Below are positions 1 through 7,975 of a DNA stretch of 64,000 nucleotides, in pieces. The number at the start of each line of letters is the position of its first letter. Within the stretch, counting starts at the first letter, position 1. Under the pieces are notes generated by a model, which was given only the letters and a program-made list of their open reading frames with translations, did not search any database and was not told where the DNA came from. Source of the DNA: Thermoplasmata archaeon (GTDB taxonomy: Archaea > Thermoplasmatota > Thermoplasmata > Lutacidiplasmatales > UBA184); NCBI GenBank assembly GCA_022750435.1, contig JAKIVS010000011.1, positions 1 to 64,000 on the forward strand, given 5' to 3'. The position numbers and the translations under genes were made by a program.

Positions 1-1487
1 TGCTCGTCGATTCGATGGGCGACATCACGATCACGAACGACGGCGTCACGATCCTGAAGGAAGTCGACGTCGAGCACCCCGCCGCCAAGATGATCGTCGA
101 GGTGGCGAAGACGCAGGACCAGCAGTGCGGCGACGGCACCACCACCGCGGTCGTGCTCGCCGGCGAGCTCCTCAAGCGCGCCGAGGCGCTGCTCGAGCAG
201 AACATTCACCCCACCGTCATCACCCGCGGCTACCAGATCGCCCTGACCGAGGCCCAGCGGCTCCTCGAGAAGGAGATCGGCACCCCCGTCAAGGCTGACG
301 ACGAGAAGATCCTCATCGACTGCGCGTTCACCGCCATGGGCTCGAAGGGCGTCTTCGGCTCGCGCGACGAGCTCGCGAAGATCGCCGTGAAGGCGGTCCA
401 GCGGATCGTCGACAAGCGCGGCGACAAGCTGGTCGCCGACGTCGACCAGATCAAGGTCGAGAAGCGGCACGGCGGCACGATCCTCGACACCCAGCTCATC
501 GACGGCATCGTCCTCGACAAGGAGCGGGGCCACCCCAGGATGCCGCGCTCGGTCGCCGACGCGAAGATCGCGCTCCTGAACTCCGCGCTCGAGGTCAAGA
601 AGACCGAAATCGAGAGCAAGATCAACATCAAGAACCCGTCCCAGATCCAGAGCTTCCTCGACGAGGAAGACCGCACGTTCCGCAAGATGGTGGAGCAGGC
701 GAAGGCGTCGGGCGCGAACGTCCTGATCTGCCAGAAGGGGATCGACGACGTCGTCCTCCACTACCTTGCGAAGGAGGGCATCTTCGCCCTCAAGCAGGTC
801 AAGGAGTCCGACCTCCAGAAGCTCGCCCGCGCCACCGGCGCCAAGATCGTGACGGGGATCAAGGACCTGACCGCCGCCGACCTCGGCAAGGCGGCCCTCG
901 TCGAGGAGAAGAAGGTCGGCGACGACGACATGACGTACGTCACCGGCTGCTCCAACCCCCGGTCGGTCTCGATCCTCATCCGCGGCGGGACCGAGCACGT
1001 GACCCAGGAGGTGGAGCGCTCGCTCCACGACGCCCTGAAGGTCGTCGCCAGCGTCGTCGAGGACGGGGTCGTCTGCCCCGGCGGCGGCGCGACCGAGATC
1101 GACCTCGCCGTCAAGCTCCGCCGCTGGGCCCCCAGCGTCGGCGGCCGTGAGCAGCTCGCGGTCGAGGCGTTCGCCCAGGCGCTCGAAGTGATCCCGTGGG
1201 CCCTCGCCGAGAACGGCGGGTACGACGCGATCAACACGCTCATCGAGCTCCGCGGGGCGCACGACGGCACGACTGCGAACAAGAACGTCGGTGTCAACAT
1301 CCAGACGGGGAAGGCCTCGGACATGTGGGCCCTCCACGTCGTGGAGCCGGCCCGCGTCAAGCGCCAGGCGCTCACCTCCGCCGTGGAGGTCGCCAACATG
1401 GTGCTGCGGATCGACGACATCATCGCGTCGAAGAAGACCGGCGGCGGCCCCCCGGGCGGCGGGGGCCCCGGTGGCCACGACCACTAG
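1..1487 (+). CDS. ths: Thermosome (group II chaperonin) subunit, 5' partial
   Basis: Subunit of the ATP-driven archaeal chaperonin that folds proteins in the cytosol in an eight- or nine-fold double ring. The frame is already open at base 3 (LVDSMGDI, the conserved apical start of the equatorial region), so the true start lies before the window and only a short N-terminal part is missing. The GDGTTT nucleotide-binding loop lies near residue 37 of the visible part and the GGGATE segment with the ATPase domain near residue 350. The C-terminus ends in a Gly/Pro-rich tail followed by HDH, resembling the flexible GGM tails of group II chaperonins. Both the family and the reading frame are clear; which paralogue (alpha or beta) it is cannot be told. 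Confidence 0.97.
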   Translation, partial: LVDSMGDITITNDGVTILKEVDVEHPAAKMIVEVAKTQDQQCGDGTTTAVVLAGELLKRAEALLEQNIHPTVITRGYQIALTEAQRLLEKEIGTPVKADDEKILIDCAFTAMGSKGVFGSRDELAKIAVKAVQRIVDKRGDKLVADVDQIKVEKRHGGTILDTQLIDGIVLDKERGHPRMPRSVADAKIALLNSALEVKKTEIESKINIKNPSQIQSFLDEEDRTFRKMVEQAKASGANVLICQKGIDDVVLHYLAKEGIFALKQVKESDLQKLARATGAKIVTGIKDLTAADLGKAALVEEKKVGDDDMTYVTGCSNPRSVSILIRGGTEHVTQEVERSLHDALKVVASVVEDGVVCPGGGATEIDLAVKLRRWAPSVGGREQLAVEAFAQALEVIPWALAENGGYDAINTLIELRGAHDGTTANKNVGVNIQTGKASDMWALHVVEPARVKRQALTSAVEVANMVLRIDDIIASKKTGGGPPGGGGPGGHDH

Positions 1488-1545
1488 GCGCGTGAGCGTC
1501 GTCGCGTCCAACCCTTTCTCGTCGCTCCCTCGCCGGAGCGAAGAG

Positions 1546-1553
1546 TTCATAAC
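1546..1553 (+). promoter_or_regulatory. TATA-like element of the 128-aa gene
   Basis: TTCATAAC is centred about 27 nt before the ATG at 1577. That spacing would put the transcription start at or next to the start codon (leaderless mRNA). Confidence 0.45.
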
Positions 1554-1576
1554 ACGCCCGAGGTAGGCGCGGCCCG

Positions 1577-1963
1577 ATGCGCACGAAACAGGTCGAGAGC
1601 GTCCTTCGCCTCGACGTCGTCACCCTCGTACCGCGCCCCGCGGTGTACCTCTCCTACGACGGCCTGGGCGGTCTCTCCCAGCGTCCGATCCTCCGCGACC
1701 TCGTCGAGGAGCTGCACCGGCAGGGCCCGAACGTCCTGAAGGAGTTCCTCGTCTCCCTCCGCAAGACCCACTCCGGCCAGGTCCACGTCTACTTCGCCGA
1801 CTACGTGAGCTACGGGATCGGCGGCGGCGACGCCACGGCGGAGTTCTTCTTCGGCACGTTCCTCGTCCTCCACGAGCCGGCGTCCTCGACCGAGCCCGAG
1901 CAGCTGGTCCTCCAGCGGCCGAGCGGCACCGAGCGGCTCTCCCTCGAGGGCTCGCCGAACTGA
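1577..1963 (+). CDS. Conserved-looking hypothetical protein, 128 aa
   Basis: I do not recognise the family. The protein is soluble, with no signal peptide or membrane segment. It alternates hydrophobic strands with one amphipathic helix (around residues 38-62, rich in Leu/Glu) and a central Tyr/Phe/Gly-rich strand region (residues 68-95). The ATG is preceded at leaderless distance by a TATA-like element, which supports both the gene and its start. It lies between the thermosome and lysS on the same strand, 50 nt before lysS, so it may be co-expressed with them. The opposite strand carries long open frames here, but they are GC-rich shadows of lysS and its neighbours. Confidence 0.7.
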   Translation: MRTKQVESVLRLDVVTLVPRPAVYLSYDGLGGLSQRPILRDLVEELHRQGPNVLKEFLVSLRKTHSGQVHVYFADYVSYGIGGGDATAEFFFGTFLVLHEPASSTEPEQLVLQRPSGTERLSLEGSPN

Positions 1964-2013
1964 ACCGGCCCGACGCCATCCTTTTTCCCCGCCCCGCCTC
2001 CCGTCGGCCGAAG

Positions 2014-3495
2014 ATGGCCGACGAGGAGTCCCAGCTGGTCGCGGAGCGACGCCGCAAGCTCGGGCTCGTGCGCTCGGCCGGCCGGACCGCCTACCCGTAC
2101 CGGTTCGCCGACGTCGTCGCCACGGGGACGGTCGCCACCGCCGCCCGCGCCCTCGAACCCGGTGCCGAAGACCTGGCGCAGTCGTTCGCCGTCGCCGGCC
2201 GCCTCGGCGCCATCCGGCAGCACGGCAAGAGCGCGTTCCTCGATCTCCAGGACCGGGACGGGTCGCTCCAGCTGTTCGCCCGCGTGGACGAGCTCGGGGA
2301 GGCCGGCTACCAGACGATGCTCGACGAGCTCGACCCCGGCGACATCGTCGGGGCCGTCGGGCGCCCGGTCCGGACCAAGCGCGGCGAACCGTCGCTGCGC
2401 GTCACCCGCATCGAACTCCTCGCGAAGGCCCTTCGGCCTCCCCCGGAGAAGTGGCACGGTCTCCAGGACGAGGAGGCCCGGATCCGACACCGGCACGTTG
2501 ACCTGTTCGCCTCGCGGGAGTCCCGCGCCCGCTTCCGTGCCCGCTCCCTCCTGACGGCCGGCCTCCGGAACTTCCTCACCGAGGCGGGATTCCTCGAGGT
2601 CGAGACGGGCGTGCTGTCCTCCGTCGCGAGCGGCGCCGCCGCCCGACCGTTCGTCACGCACTCCCACTACCTCAACGACGAGCTCCGACTGCGCGTCGCC
2701 CTCGAGCTGCAGTTGAAGCGGCTCCTGATCGGCGGCCTCGAGCGGGTGTTCGAGCTCGGACCGGTGTTCCGCAACGAGGACCTCGACTCCACGCACTCGC
2801 CGGAGTTCACGATGATGGAGTGCTACTGGGCGTACGCCGACTACACGGACATGCGGGGGCTCGTCGAGCGGCTCTACGAGCGGCTCGCCCACGTCGCCGC
2901 GGCCGCGCTGCCGGACGTTCCCGGGGCGAAGGCCGCCCCGGAGGTGTTCCGCCCCCCGTTCGACGTCGTGGACTATGTGGAGACCCTCGAGCGGGCGATG
3001 GGCCGGGACGGACTCCTCGACGCGCCGGTCGACGAACTCCGACGACTCGCGCGGGCCACCGGCGTGGCGATCGCCGACGACGCGCCCGCCGGAAAGTGCT
3101 TCGACAAACTGTTCGACAAGTACGTGGAACCCACGTTGCTCCGGCCGACGTTCGTGATGGACTATCCGACGGCGACGAGCCCGCTCGCGAAGGCCCACCG
3201 CAGCCGGCCAGGCCGGATCGAACGGTTCGAGCTGTTCTACCGGGGGTTCGAGCTCGGGAACGCCTACTCCGAGCTGAACGACCCCGACGAGCAACGCCGC
3301 CGGTTCCTCGAGCAGGCCGGGGACGACCCCGACGCGCACTTCGCCCTCGACGAGGAGTTCGTCGAGGCGCTCGAGCACGGGATGCCGCCCGCCTCCGGGC
3401 TCGGGATCGGCGTCGAGCGGATGGCGATGGCGCTCACCGGCACGAGTTCGATCAAGGACCTGGTGCTGTTCCCGCCCACGCGGCGGCGGCGGTAA
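2014..3495 (+). CDS. lysS: Lysyl-tRNA synthetase, class II
   Basis: Charges tRNA-Lys with lysine. The 493-aa protein has an N-terminal OB-fold anticodon-binding domain (about residues 55-140) and a class II catalytic core. Motif 1 is near 172-200, motif 2 contains FRNEDLDSTHSPEFTMMEC (about 252-270) and motif 3 is GLGIGVERMAMAL near the C-terminus. The AYSELNDP segment and the TSPLAKAH loop are typical of LysRS rather than AspRS or AsnRS. Many archaea, especially euryarchaea, use an unrelated class I LysRS, so the bacterial/eukaryotic-type enzyme is a useful lineage marker. A tRNA-Lys(CUU) gene lies 11.5 kb downstream. The ATG at 2014 gives a normal N-terminus. Confidence 0.96.
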   Translation: MADEESQLVAERRRKLGLVRSAGRTAYPYRFADVVATGTVATAARALEPGAEDLAQSFAVAGRLGAIRQHGKSAFLDLQDRDGSLQLFARVDELGEAGYQTMLDELDPGDIVGAVGRPVRTKRGEPSLRVTRIELLAKALRPPPEKWHGLQDEEARIRHRHVDLFASRESRARFRARSLLTAGLRNFLTEAGFLEVETGVLSSVASGAAARPFVTHSHYLNDELRLRVALELQLKRLLIGGLERVFELGPVFRNEDLDSTHSPEFTMMECYWAYADYTDMRGLVERLYERLAHVAAAALPDVPGAKAAPEVFRPPFDVVDYVETLERAMGRDGLLDAPVDELRRLARATGVAIADDAPAGKCFDKLFDKYVEPTLLRPTFVMDYPTATSPLAKAHRSRPGRIERFELFYRGFELGNAYSELNDPDEQRRRFLEQAGDDPDAHFALDEEFVEALEHGMPPASGLGIGVERMAMALTGTSSIKDLVLFPPTRRRR

Positions 3496-3500
3496 TCGCC

Positions 3501-4538
3501 CTACAGCTCGCGGCGAATCCGCTCGTCGCGTTCCCGGTAGACGACGAAGCCCCCGAGCGCGCCCGCGGCCGCCACCGAGGCGCCGATCAGGTAGATCGGG
3601 CCGATCCCAGCGATCGTGGGCGGCAGGACCGGGACGCTCGGGGCGGAGAGCCCGAAGGCGAGGGACCCGACGGCCGCCGTCGGACCGGAGGGAGCCGCCA
3701 GGACCACATCGGCCCCTCCCGAGGGGTCCAGGCGGACGCCCGTGAGGACCGGCGCCGCCGAGCCGTTGGTGGCGCTGGGCGACCAGCCGACGGAGGCGAC
3801 CGCGCCGGCGGTGCCGTCGGCCTCGACGCCGACGAACCCACCGTTCCAGAGCGCGTTGCCCGAGTCGAGGGGGGAGCCGAAACACGTGCCGGTCGACAGG
3901 ATCGAGGTCGATTCGCAGGACCGCGTGGTCGGTGCGTTCGACGCCGCGAACGAGAAGACGACCCCGACGAGGTCGTCCGGCTCGGAGAGCGGCCAGTTGG
4001 AGACCGACCAGGAGACCGCGAGCGACGTTCCCGATCCGCCCGACGGCGTCGGCGCAAAGTCGACGCGCAACTCGGCGAATCCGTAGGAAGCGGCCGGAGT
4101 CACGGGGGAGGAGACGGAGCCGTTCCACTGCGTCTCGCTGGTCGGGCGCACCGCGAGGTCCGCGGCGAGGGAGAGCGCCCACGGTCCGGTCGATGCCGAC
4201 GGACGGGAGCCGTTGAACGACGTCGCGAGGGTCGGCGTGGCGGAGGCGACGACGTCGTAGCCGGACCCGTTGGGGTCGAGCTCGACGACGCTCGTGGCCG
4301 TCAACACGGCGTTCACCGAGCTGTTCGCGTCCTGGAACAGCTCGACGGACGGTTCGGCCGAGGGGAGTACGATGCGGACTCGCCCGGTATCGTAGGTCGC
4401 GAACGCGTGGCTGGAGACGGGGGCGGGAGCGGCCGCCACCGTCGGAAGAGCGAAGGCGCCGGCGACGAGCAGAGTCACGGTCAGAACGAGCCACCGGGGC
4501 AGGTGCGGCACCCCGAATGGCCGAGAGGACTCCGTCAC
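3501..4538 (-). CDS. Secreted or surface-anchored protein with C-terminal membrane helix
   Basis: Family not recognised. The 345-aa protein starts with GTG, then a basic stretch and a hydrophobic signal segment (about residues 15-35) ending in an Ala-rich cleavage-like region. A long Ser/Thr/Asn/Gly-rich beta-type ectodomain follows, with two cysteines about 14 residues apart near residue 205. A C-terminal membrane helix (about 310-333) is followed by a short Arg-rich tail (YRERDERIRREL). This topology fits an extracytoplasmic domain tethered to the membrane with a cytoplasmic tail. It converges with lysS with a 5-nt gap and has its own TATA element. The ectodomain composition resembles other surface proteins in this window. 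Confidence 0.8.
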   Translation of the reverse strand: MTESSRPFGVPHLPRWLVLTVTLLVAGAFALPTVAAAPAPVSSHAFATYDTGRVRIVLPSAEPSVELFQDANSSVNAVLTATSVVELDPNGSGYDVVASATPTLATSFNGSRPSASTGPWALSLAADLAVRPTSETQWNGSVSSPVTPAASYGFAELRVDFAPTPSGGSGTSLAVSWSVSNWPLSEPDDLVGVVFSFAASNAPTTRSCESTSILSTGTCFGSPLDSGNALWNGGFVGVEADGTAGAVASVGWSPSATNGSAAPVLTGVRLDPSGGADVVLAAPSGPTAAVGSLAFGLSAPSVPVLPPTIAGIGPIYLIGASVAAAGALGGFVVYRERDERIRREL

Positions 4539-4564
4539 GGCCGTTGGGCGTCCCTCCGGGTACC

Positions 4565-4576
4565 GGTATAATAACC
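4565..4576 (-). promoter_or_regulatory. TATA element for the 3501-4538 gene
   Basis: Read on the minus strand this is GGTTATTATACC, centred about 33 nt before the GTG at 4538. It is a good AT-rich element in otherwise very GC-rich DNA, predicting a leader of only a few nucleotides. Confidence 0.6.
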
Positions 4577-4602
4577 GTTGTCGAACAGGGCTTGAACCGA
4601 TC

Positions 4603-5145
4603 TCACGGGTGGAGTTCCGTCCAGAACCGAAGGAACCGGTCGACGACGGTCTCAGGGAGCGGCGGGAACTGCAACAGGAGCCGATGGACCTGCTTCGAGT
4701 CGAGGAGGCGGACGACCCGCTGTCCCCCCTGGCCCTCCCGGAGGACGACCTTCGCCTCTTCGAGCTTGTTGAGGTAATAGGAGAGGTTCGAGCCCGTCGT
4801 CCCCAGGGTGGACCCGAGCTCGGCCGGCGCCGTCGGGCCCTGCAGGTAGAGGAAAAGTACGATTCCGCGCGGTGCGGGGAGTCTCAGCAGGGCGAGGACC
4901 TTCCGGTCCACCTCCGGGATCGGGCCGCCGATCTCGGGGACGACCGCGGGAAAGCAGCACTTGTACCCGCCCTGGAACTGGATGGTGATCAGACCTTCGC
5001 GCCCCATCCGATACAGGTGGTAGTCGAGCGTCCCGATCGGGATACCCAAGCGCCGCCGGATCTCCCGGAGGTGGACCCCCGGGTACCGTTGGATGAAGGT
5101 GAGGAGCGCCTCCGCCCACGAGGCACGGACCGGCTCCTCCCCCAA
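4603..5145 (-). CDS. Tandem winged-helix transcriptional regulator
   Basis: Predicted DNA-binding regulator of 180 aa with two winged-helix units. The first (about residues 8-65) has the pattern HLREIRRRLGIPIGTLDYHL and the second (about 75-150) has PAELGSTLGTTGSNLSYYLNKLEE followed by a wing. Double-wHTH proteins of this ArsR/MarR-like type are common in Thermoplasmata. The best start is a TTG at 5145, since no ATG or GTG fits the N-terminus. It follows an 18-nt gap after the small membrane protein at 5164-5436, so the two probably form a two-gene operon in which the membrane protein could signal to the regulator; that partnership is inference. Confidence 0.85.
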   Translation of the reverse strand: MGEEPVRASWAEALLTFIQRYPGVHLREIRRRLGIPIGTLDYHLYRMGREGLITIQFQGGYKCCFPAVVPEIGGPIPEVDRKVLALLRLPAPRGIVLFLYLQGPTAPAELGSTLGTTGSNLSYYLNKLEEAKVVLREGQGGQRVVRLLDSKQVHRLLLQFPPLPETVVDRFLRFWTELHP

Positions 5146-5163
5146 TCGTGCCTCCGTCCGAGG

Positions 5164-5436
5164 TCACCGGACGAGCGTGGCGACGAACAGGACGACGAGG
5201 AGGGCGGCCTCGAACACCGCGCTGACGAGAAGCAGGGTCGCATCGCCCCACCCGCCCTCGAACAGGCCAATCCCCACGACGACGCCCTGGACCGCGATCA
5301 GGAGGAATCCGAGCGCGACGAGCGCCATCCGGGGGGACGGCACGCGACGGAAGGCCAGCAGCGCGAGCGCGGTCAGGACGGCGCCGAAGACGGCGATACC
5401 GGCGAAGGCGACGTTGAGAATCGGCCCGAGATCCAT
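5164..5436 (-). CDS. Small three-helix membrane protein
   Basis: Family not recognised. The 90-aa protein is almost entirely membrane-embedded, with helices at about residues 5-27, 36-55 and 65-88 separated by short loops, the first carrying Arg residues. I chose the ATG at 5436 because a TATA element lies about 30 nt upstream; a longer frame begins further up but would overlap that promoter. It is the first gene of a probable operon with the winged-helix regulator at 4603-5145. Confidence 0.75.
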   Translation of the reverse strand: MDLGPILNVAFAGIAVFGAVLTALALLAFRRVPSPRMALVALGFLLIAVQGVVVGIGLFEGGWGDATLLLVSAVFEAALLVVLFVATLVR

Positions 5437-5462
5437 GCGCTGTGCCGGCAACCGGCCCCCCC

Positions 5463-5470
5463 ATTTATAC
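5463..5470. promoter_or_regulatory. Shared TATA element of a divergent promoter
   Basis: ATTTATAC reads GTATAAAT on the minus strand. It is centred about 30 nt from the minus-strand ATG at 5436 and about 32 nt from the plus-strand ATG at 5499. It could serve one or both divergent genes and supports both start choices. Confidence 0.6.
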
Positions 5471-5498
5471 GGCCACGCCTCCGTCGGTCGCTCCAACG

Positions 5499-6305
5499 AT
5501 GCGAGGCGGACGCCCCGGGTCCGACGGCGTTCCCCTCGTCGTGGACCAACTCGAAGTACGGTACGGCGAGCGCACCGCGGTCCGCTCGGTCTCCTTTCAG
5601 GTCGCGCCGGGGACGATCTTCGGGCTCCTCGGCTCGAACGGCGCCGGCAAGACCAGCACGATCAAGTCGATCCTCGGCCTTGTCCCCCGCTCGGGCGGGA
5701 GCATCCGCGTCTTCGGGGAGGACCCGGCGACCGACACGGTGGCGGTCCGCGCCAACGTGGGGTACGTTCCGGAGTCGACGCTCCTCTACGACGCCCTGAC
5801 GCCGCGCGAATTTCTCGAGTATGTGAGCGGGGTCCGCGGGCTCGCGACGGAGCGCGTCGCCCCGCGCGCGGCCGCGTTTGCGAAGGCGTTCCGGCTCGAG
5901 GAAGAGTTTGACACCCCGATCGTGGCCCTCTCGAACGGGACGCGCCAGAAGGTGGTCGTGGTCGCCGCCCTCCTCCATGAGCCCGGACTCCTCCTCTTCG
6001 ACGAGCCGTTCAACCACCTCGACCCGCGCTCGGTCCGCCTCCTCAAGGAGATCTTGCGGGAGTACGTCTCGGGCGGCCGACGGGGCGTCCTCTTCTCGAC
6101 CCACACCACCGAGCTCGCCGAGCAGGTCTGCGACCGGGTCGCCATCGTCGACGCCGGCCGCGTCGTCGCCGAGGGGACGCTGGCCGAGCTTCGGACGCGG
6201 GTGTCGGGTGGGCCGGCGACCCTCGAGCAGATCTTCCTCCGCCTGACCGACGAAGAGGAGGGGATCCGCGGCGCGGCCCAGAGCGTGCGCTCGGAGGACC
6301 GGTGA
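5499..6305 (+). CDS. ABC transporter ATP-binding protein (ABC-2 type exporter)
   Basis: Nucleotide-binding subunit (268 aa) that powers the permease encoded next. The Walker A is GSNGAGKT (about residues 45-52), the Q-loop region reads NVGYVPES, the signature is the divergent LSNGTRQK, and the Walker B is LLLFDEP, followed by the H-loop FSTHTT. The C-terminal LEQIFLRLT pattern is typical of CcmA/NatA-like ABC-2 exporters. The start is the ATG at 5499 rather than a longer frame, because the TATA element lies between them. The stop overlaps the GTG start of the permease (GTGA), indicating translational coupling. The substrate is unknown. Confidence 0.92.
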   Translation: MRGGRPGSDGVPLVVDQLEVRYGERTAVRSVSFQVAPGTIFGLLGSNGAGKTSTIKSILGLVPRSGGSIRVFGEDPATDTVAVRANVGYVPESTLLYDALTPREFLEYVSGVRGLATERVAPRAAAFAKAFRLEEEFDTPIVALSNGTRQKVVVVAALLHEPGLLLFDEPFNHLDPRSVRLLKEILREYVSGGRRGVLFSTHTTELAEQVCDRVAIVDAGRVVAEGTLAELRTRVSGGPATLEQIFLRLTDEEEGIRGAAQSVRSEDR

Positions 6306-7975
6306 GCGACCCGCCGGCCCGGACGATCTACCGGGCGGGATGGAAGGAGCTCCTCTTTCAGGCGACGTATGCCGTCCGCTCCGGGAATCCGGCGCCCGAC
6401 GGCGACCCCCGCGACTTCTCCCGGAAGGCCCGCCAGCGGGTGATCCTGAGCCAGGCGGCCGCGAGCGGCTTCCTCGCACTCATCGCCCTCGGCGGGGTCG
6501 GCCTCCTGAGCGACTCGCTCGAAACGCTCGTCGCCGGACCCGCGCTGCCGCGCGTCCTCTACATCGCCTGCGTGCTCGGCGGGTTGTTCATCGTCCAACT
6601 CGGCCTCCTGTGGTGGCTCGGCCTCCAATTCCTCCCGACGTTTCTCTCCTCCTCGATCGTGCCTGTCCTCCGGACCCTTCCGCTCCGCGCCGCCACGGTG
6701 GACCGGGTCGCCCTGCTCCTGCTCGCCCGCCTCTTCGACGCCCCTTCCCTGACGTGCCTCATCCTCACCCCGATCGCCGTCGGCGTCGCGCTCGACTCCC
6801 CCTGGGCCGGATTGGCCATCGTCCCCGCAGAAGTCACCGTCGTGGTCCTCGCCCTGGCGTTCGCGGTCGCCACGGGCCGGTTCTTCGTCAAGCACGTCCT
6901 CGGATCGCCCGGCGGGCACAAGGCCACCGCGCTCCGCTGGGGCTACCTCGTCCTGTGGGGCACCCCGGCGTTCGCGCTGTTCGGCTTCGTCGCGCTCGCC
7001 TCCCGATTCCTCAACTTCGTCGGCAACCTCTCCTTCTACGGTCCGGCGAGCGAGCTCGGAGGGCTCCTCGCCGTCTACCCGTTCTCGTACGCCCTGCTCC
7101 CGGCCTTTGCGGCCTCGCCGGGCCCGACCAGCGTCGTGCCTATCCCGGGTGGTGTTCTCGGGGTCGTCGGCCTGATGGCCCTCTACGCCATCCCCGTGGG
7201 CCTCGCGGGACGCTGGCTCCTGACCGCGCCGGGGAAGCTCGCCGCGTTGACGGCCGGCGGTCGGGCCTCCGCCGACGCTCCCCGGACCGTCCGCGTCCGG
7301 TCGGCCCCGATCGCGATCCTCGTGAAGGACCTTCGGCTCGCCTCCCGCACCCCCGCGTTCGCCTTCCTCATCCTGATCCCGCTGGGCGACGCCACGCTCC
7401 TCGGCCTGTGGACCGCGTTCTCCCCGCTCGGCACGGGGAACCCGACCGAACTCGCCGAGGCCGCCGTCGCCTCGGCGGCCCTGCTCGCAACCTTCTTTGG
7501 CCCGGCGTTTTTCGCCATCGAGGTGATGAGCTACTCGTACGCCCGGTCCCTGCCTCTGACGGGGCGGAGCCTTCTGCTCGGCAAGACGACCCTCATCCTC
7601 TCCCTGTACTCCCTCGCGGCGTCGGTCGTGCTGCTCCTCACCCTCGTGCGGTACTTCCAGCCGCTCGAGTTCGGCGCCTTCCTCCTCGCCGAGGTCCCGG
7701 CCGTGGCCGCGGCGTCGCTGTTCCAGCTCGGGATCCTCCTGTGGGTCGCGCGGAAGCGCGGGCTCCCGCTGGTGAACCTCTACACCGGCGCGTTCTGGCT
7801 GGCCGCCGTCAGCTTGCCCGGCTTGGTTGTGGCGGGGACCCCGATCGCCCTCTACGCGATCCTCTCCCCCTCCGGGGTCGGCGAGGCGCTCCTCGTGATG
7901 GGCACCTTCGCCGTGGCCGAACTCGCGCTGATCGCCCCACTGACGATCGGCCGGTTCGGGGGGTCGGCGTCGTGA
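6302..7975 (+). CDS. ABC-2 type transporter permease
   Basis: Membrane subunit of 557 aa with roughly twelve hydrophobic helices in two blocks (about residues 50-330 and 350-555). A cytoplasmic stretch in the middle carries a SAPIAILVKDLRLASR segment, like the re-entry region of large exporter permeases. The GTG start overlaps the ATPase stop, and its own stop overlaps the GTG of valS, so the exporter and valS are likely on one transcript. No gene here hints at the exported substrate. Confidence 0.88.
   Translation: MSDPPARTIYRAGWKELLFQATYAVRSGNPAPDGDPRDFSRKARQRVILSQAAASGFLALIALGGVGLLSDSLETLVAGPALPRVLYIACVLGGLFIVQLGLLWWLGLQFLPTFLSSSIVPVLRTLPLRAATVDRVALLLLARLFDAPSLTCLILTPIAVGVALDSPWAGLAIVPAEVTVVVLALAFAVATGRFFVKHVLGSPGGHKATALRWGYLVLWGTPAFALFGFVALASRFLNFVGNLSFYGPASELGGLLAVYPFSYALLPAFAASPGPTSVVPIPGGVLGVVGLMALYAIPVGLAGRWLLTAPGKLAALTAGGRASADAPRTVRVRSAPIAILVKDLRLASRTPAFAFLILIPLGDATLLGLWTAFSPLGTGNPTELAEAAVASAALLATFFGPAFFAIEVMSYSYARSLPLTGRSLLLGKTTLILSLYSLAASVVLLLTLVRYFQPLEFGAFLLAEVPAVAAASLFQLGILLWVARKRGLPLVNLYTGAFWLAAVSLPGLVVAGTPIALYAILSPSGVGEALLVMGTFAVAELALIAPLTIGRFGGSAS

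Noticed and set aside
1964-2013. Short T-run (about 1982-1986) considered as a transcription terminator
   Set aside because: Only five T residues, no convincing upstream evidence, and it may instead be a weak promoter element for lysS.
1810-4494. Long minus-strand open frame (894 codons) across lysS and the surface-protein gene
   Set aside because: Arg/Gly-rich low-complexity translation with no domain; opposite lysS, whose motifs are complete. GC-rich shadow.
5499-6305. ABC ATPase considered as the missing PstB
   Set aside because: It is coupled to an ABC-2 exporter permease, and its signature and C-terminus are of the CcmA/NatA type, not PstB.
6340-7971. Apparent 5' extension of valS through the permease gene
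   Set aside because: Translation is Arg/Pro/Gly-rich noise; the permease in the other frame has clear helices and valS begins properly at GTG 7972.
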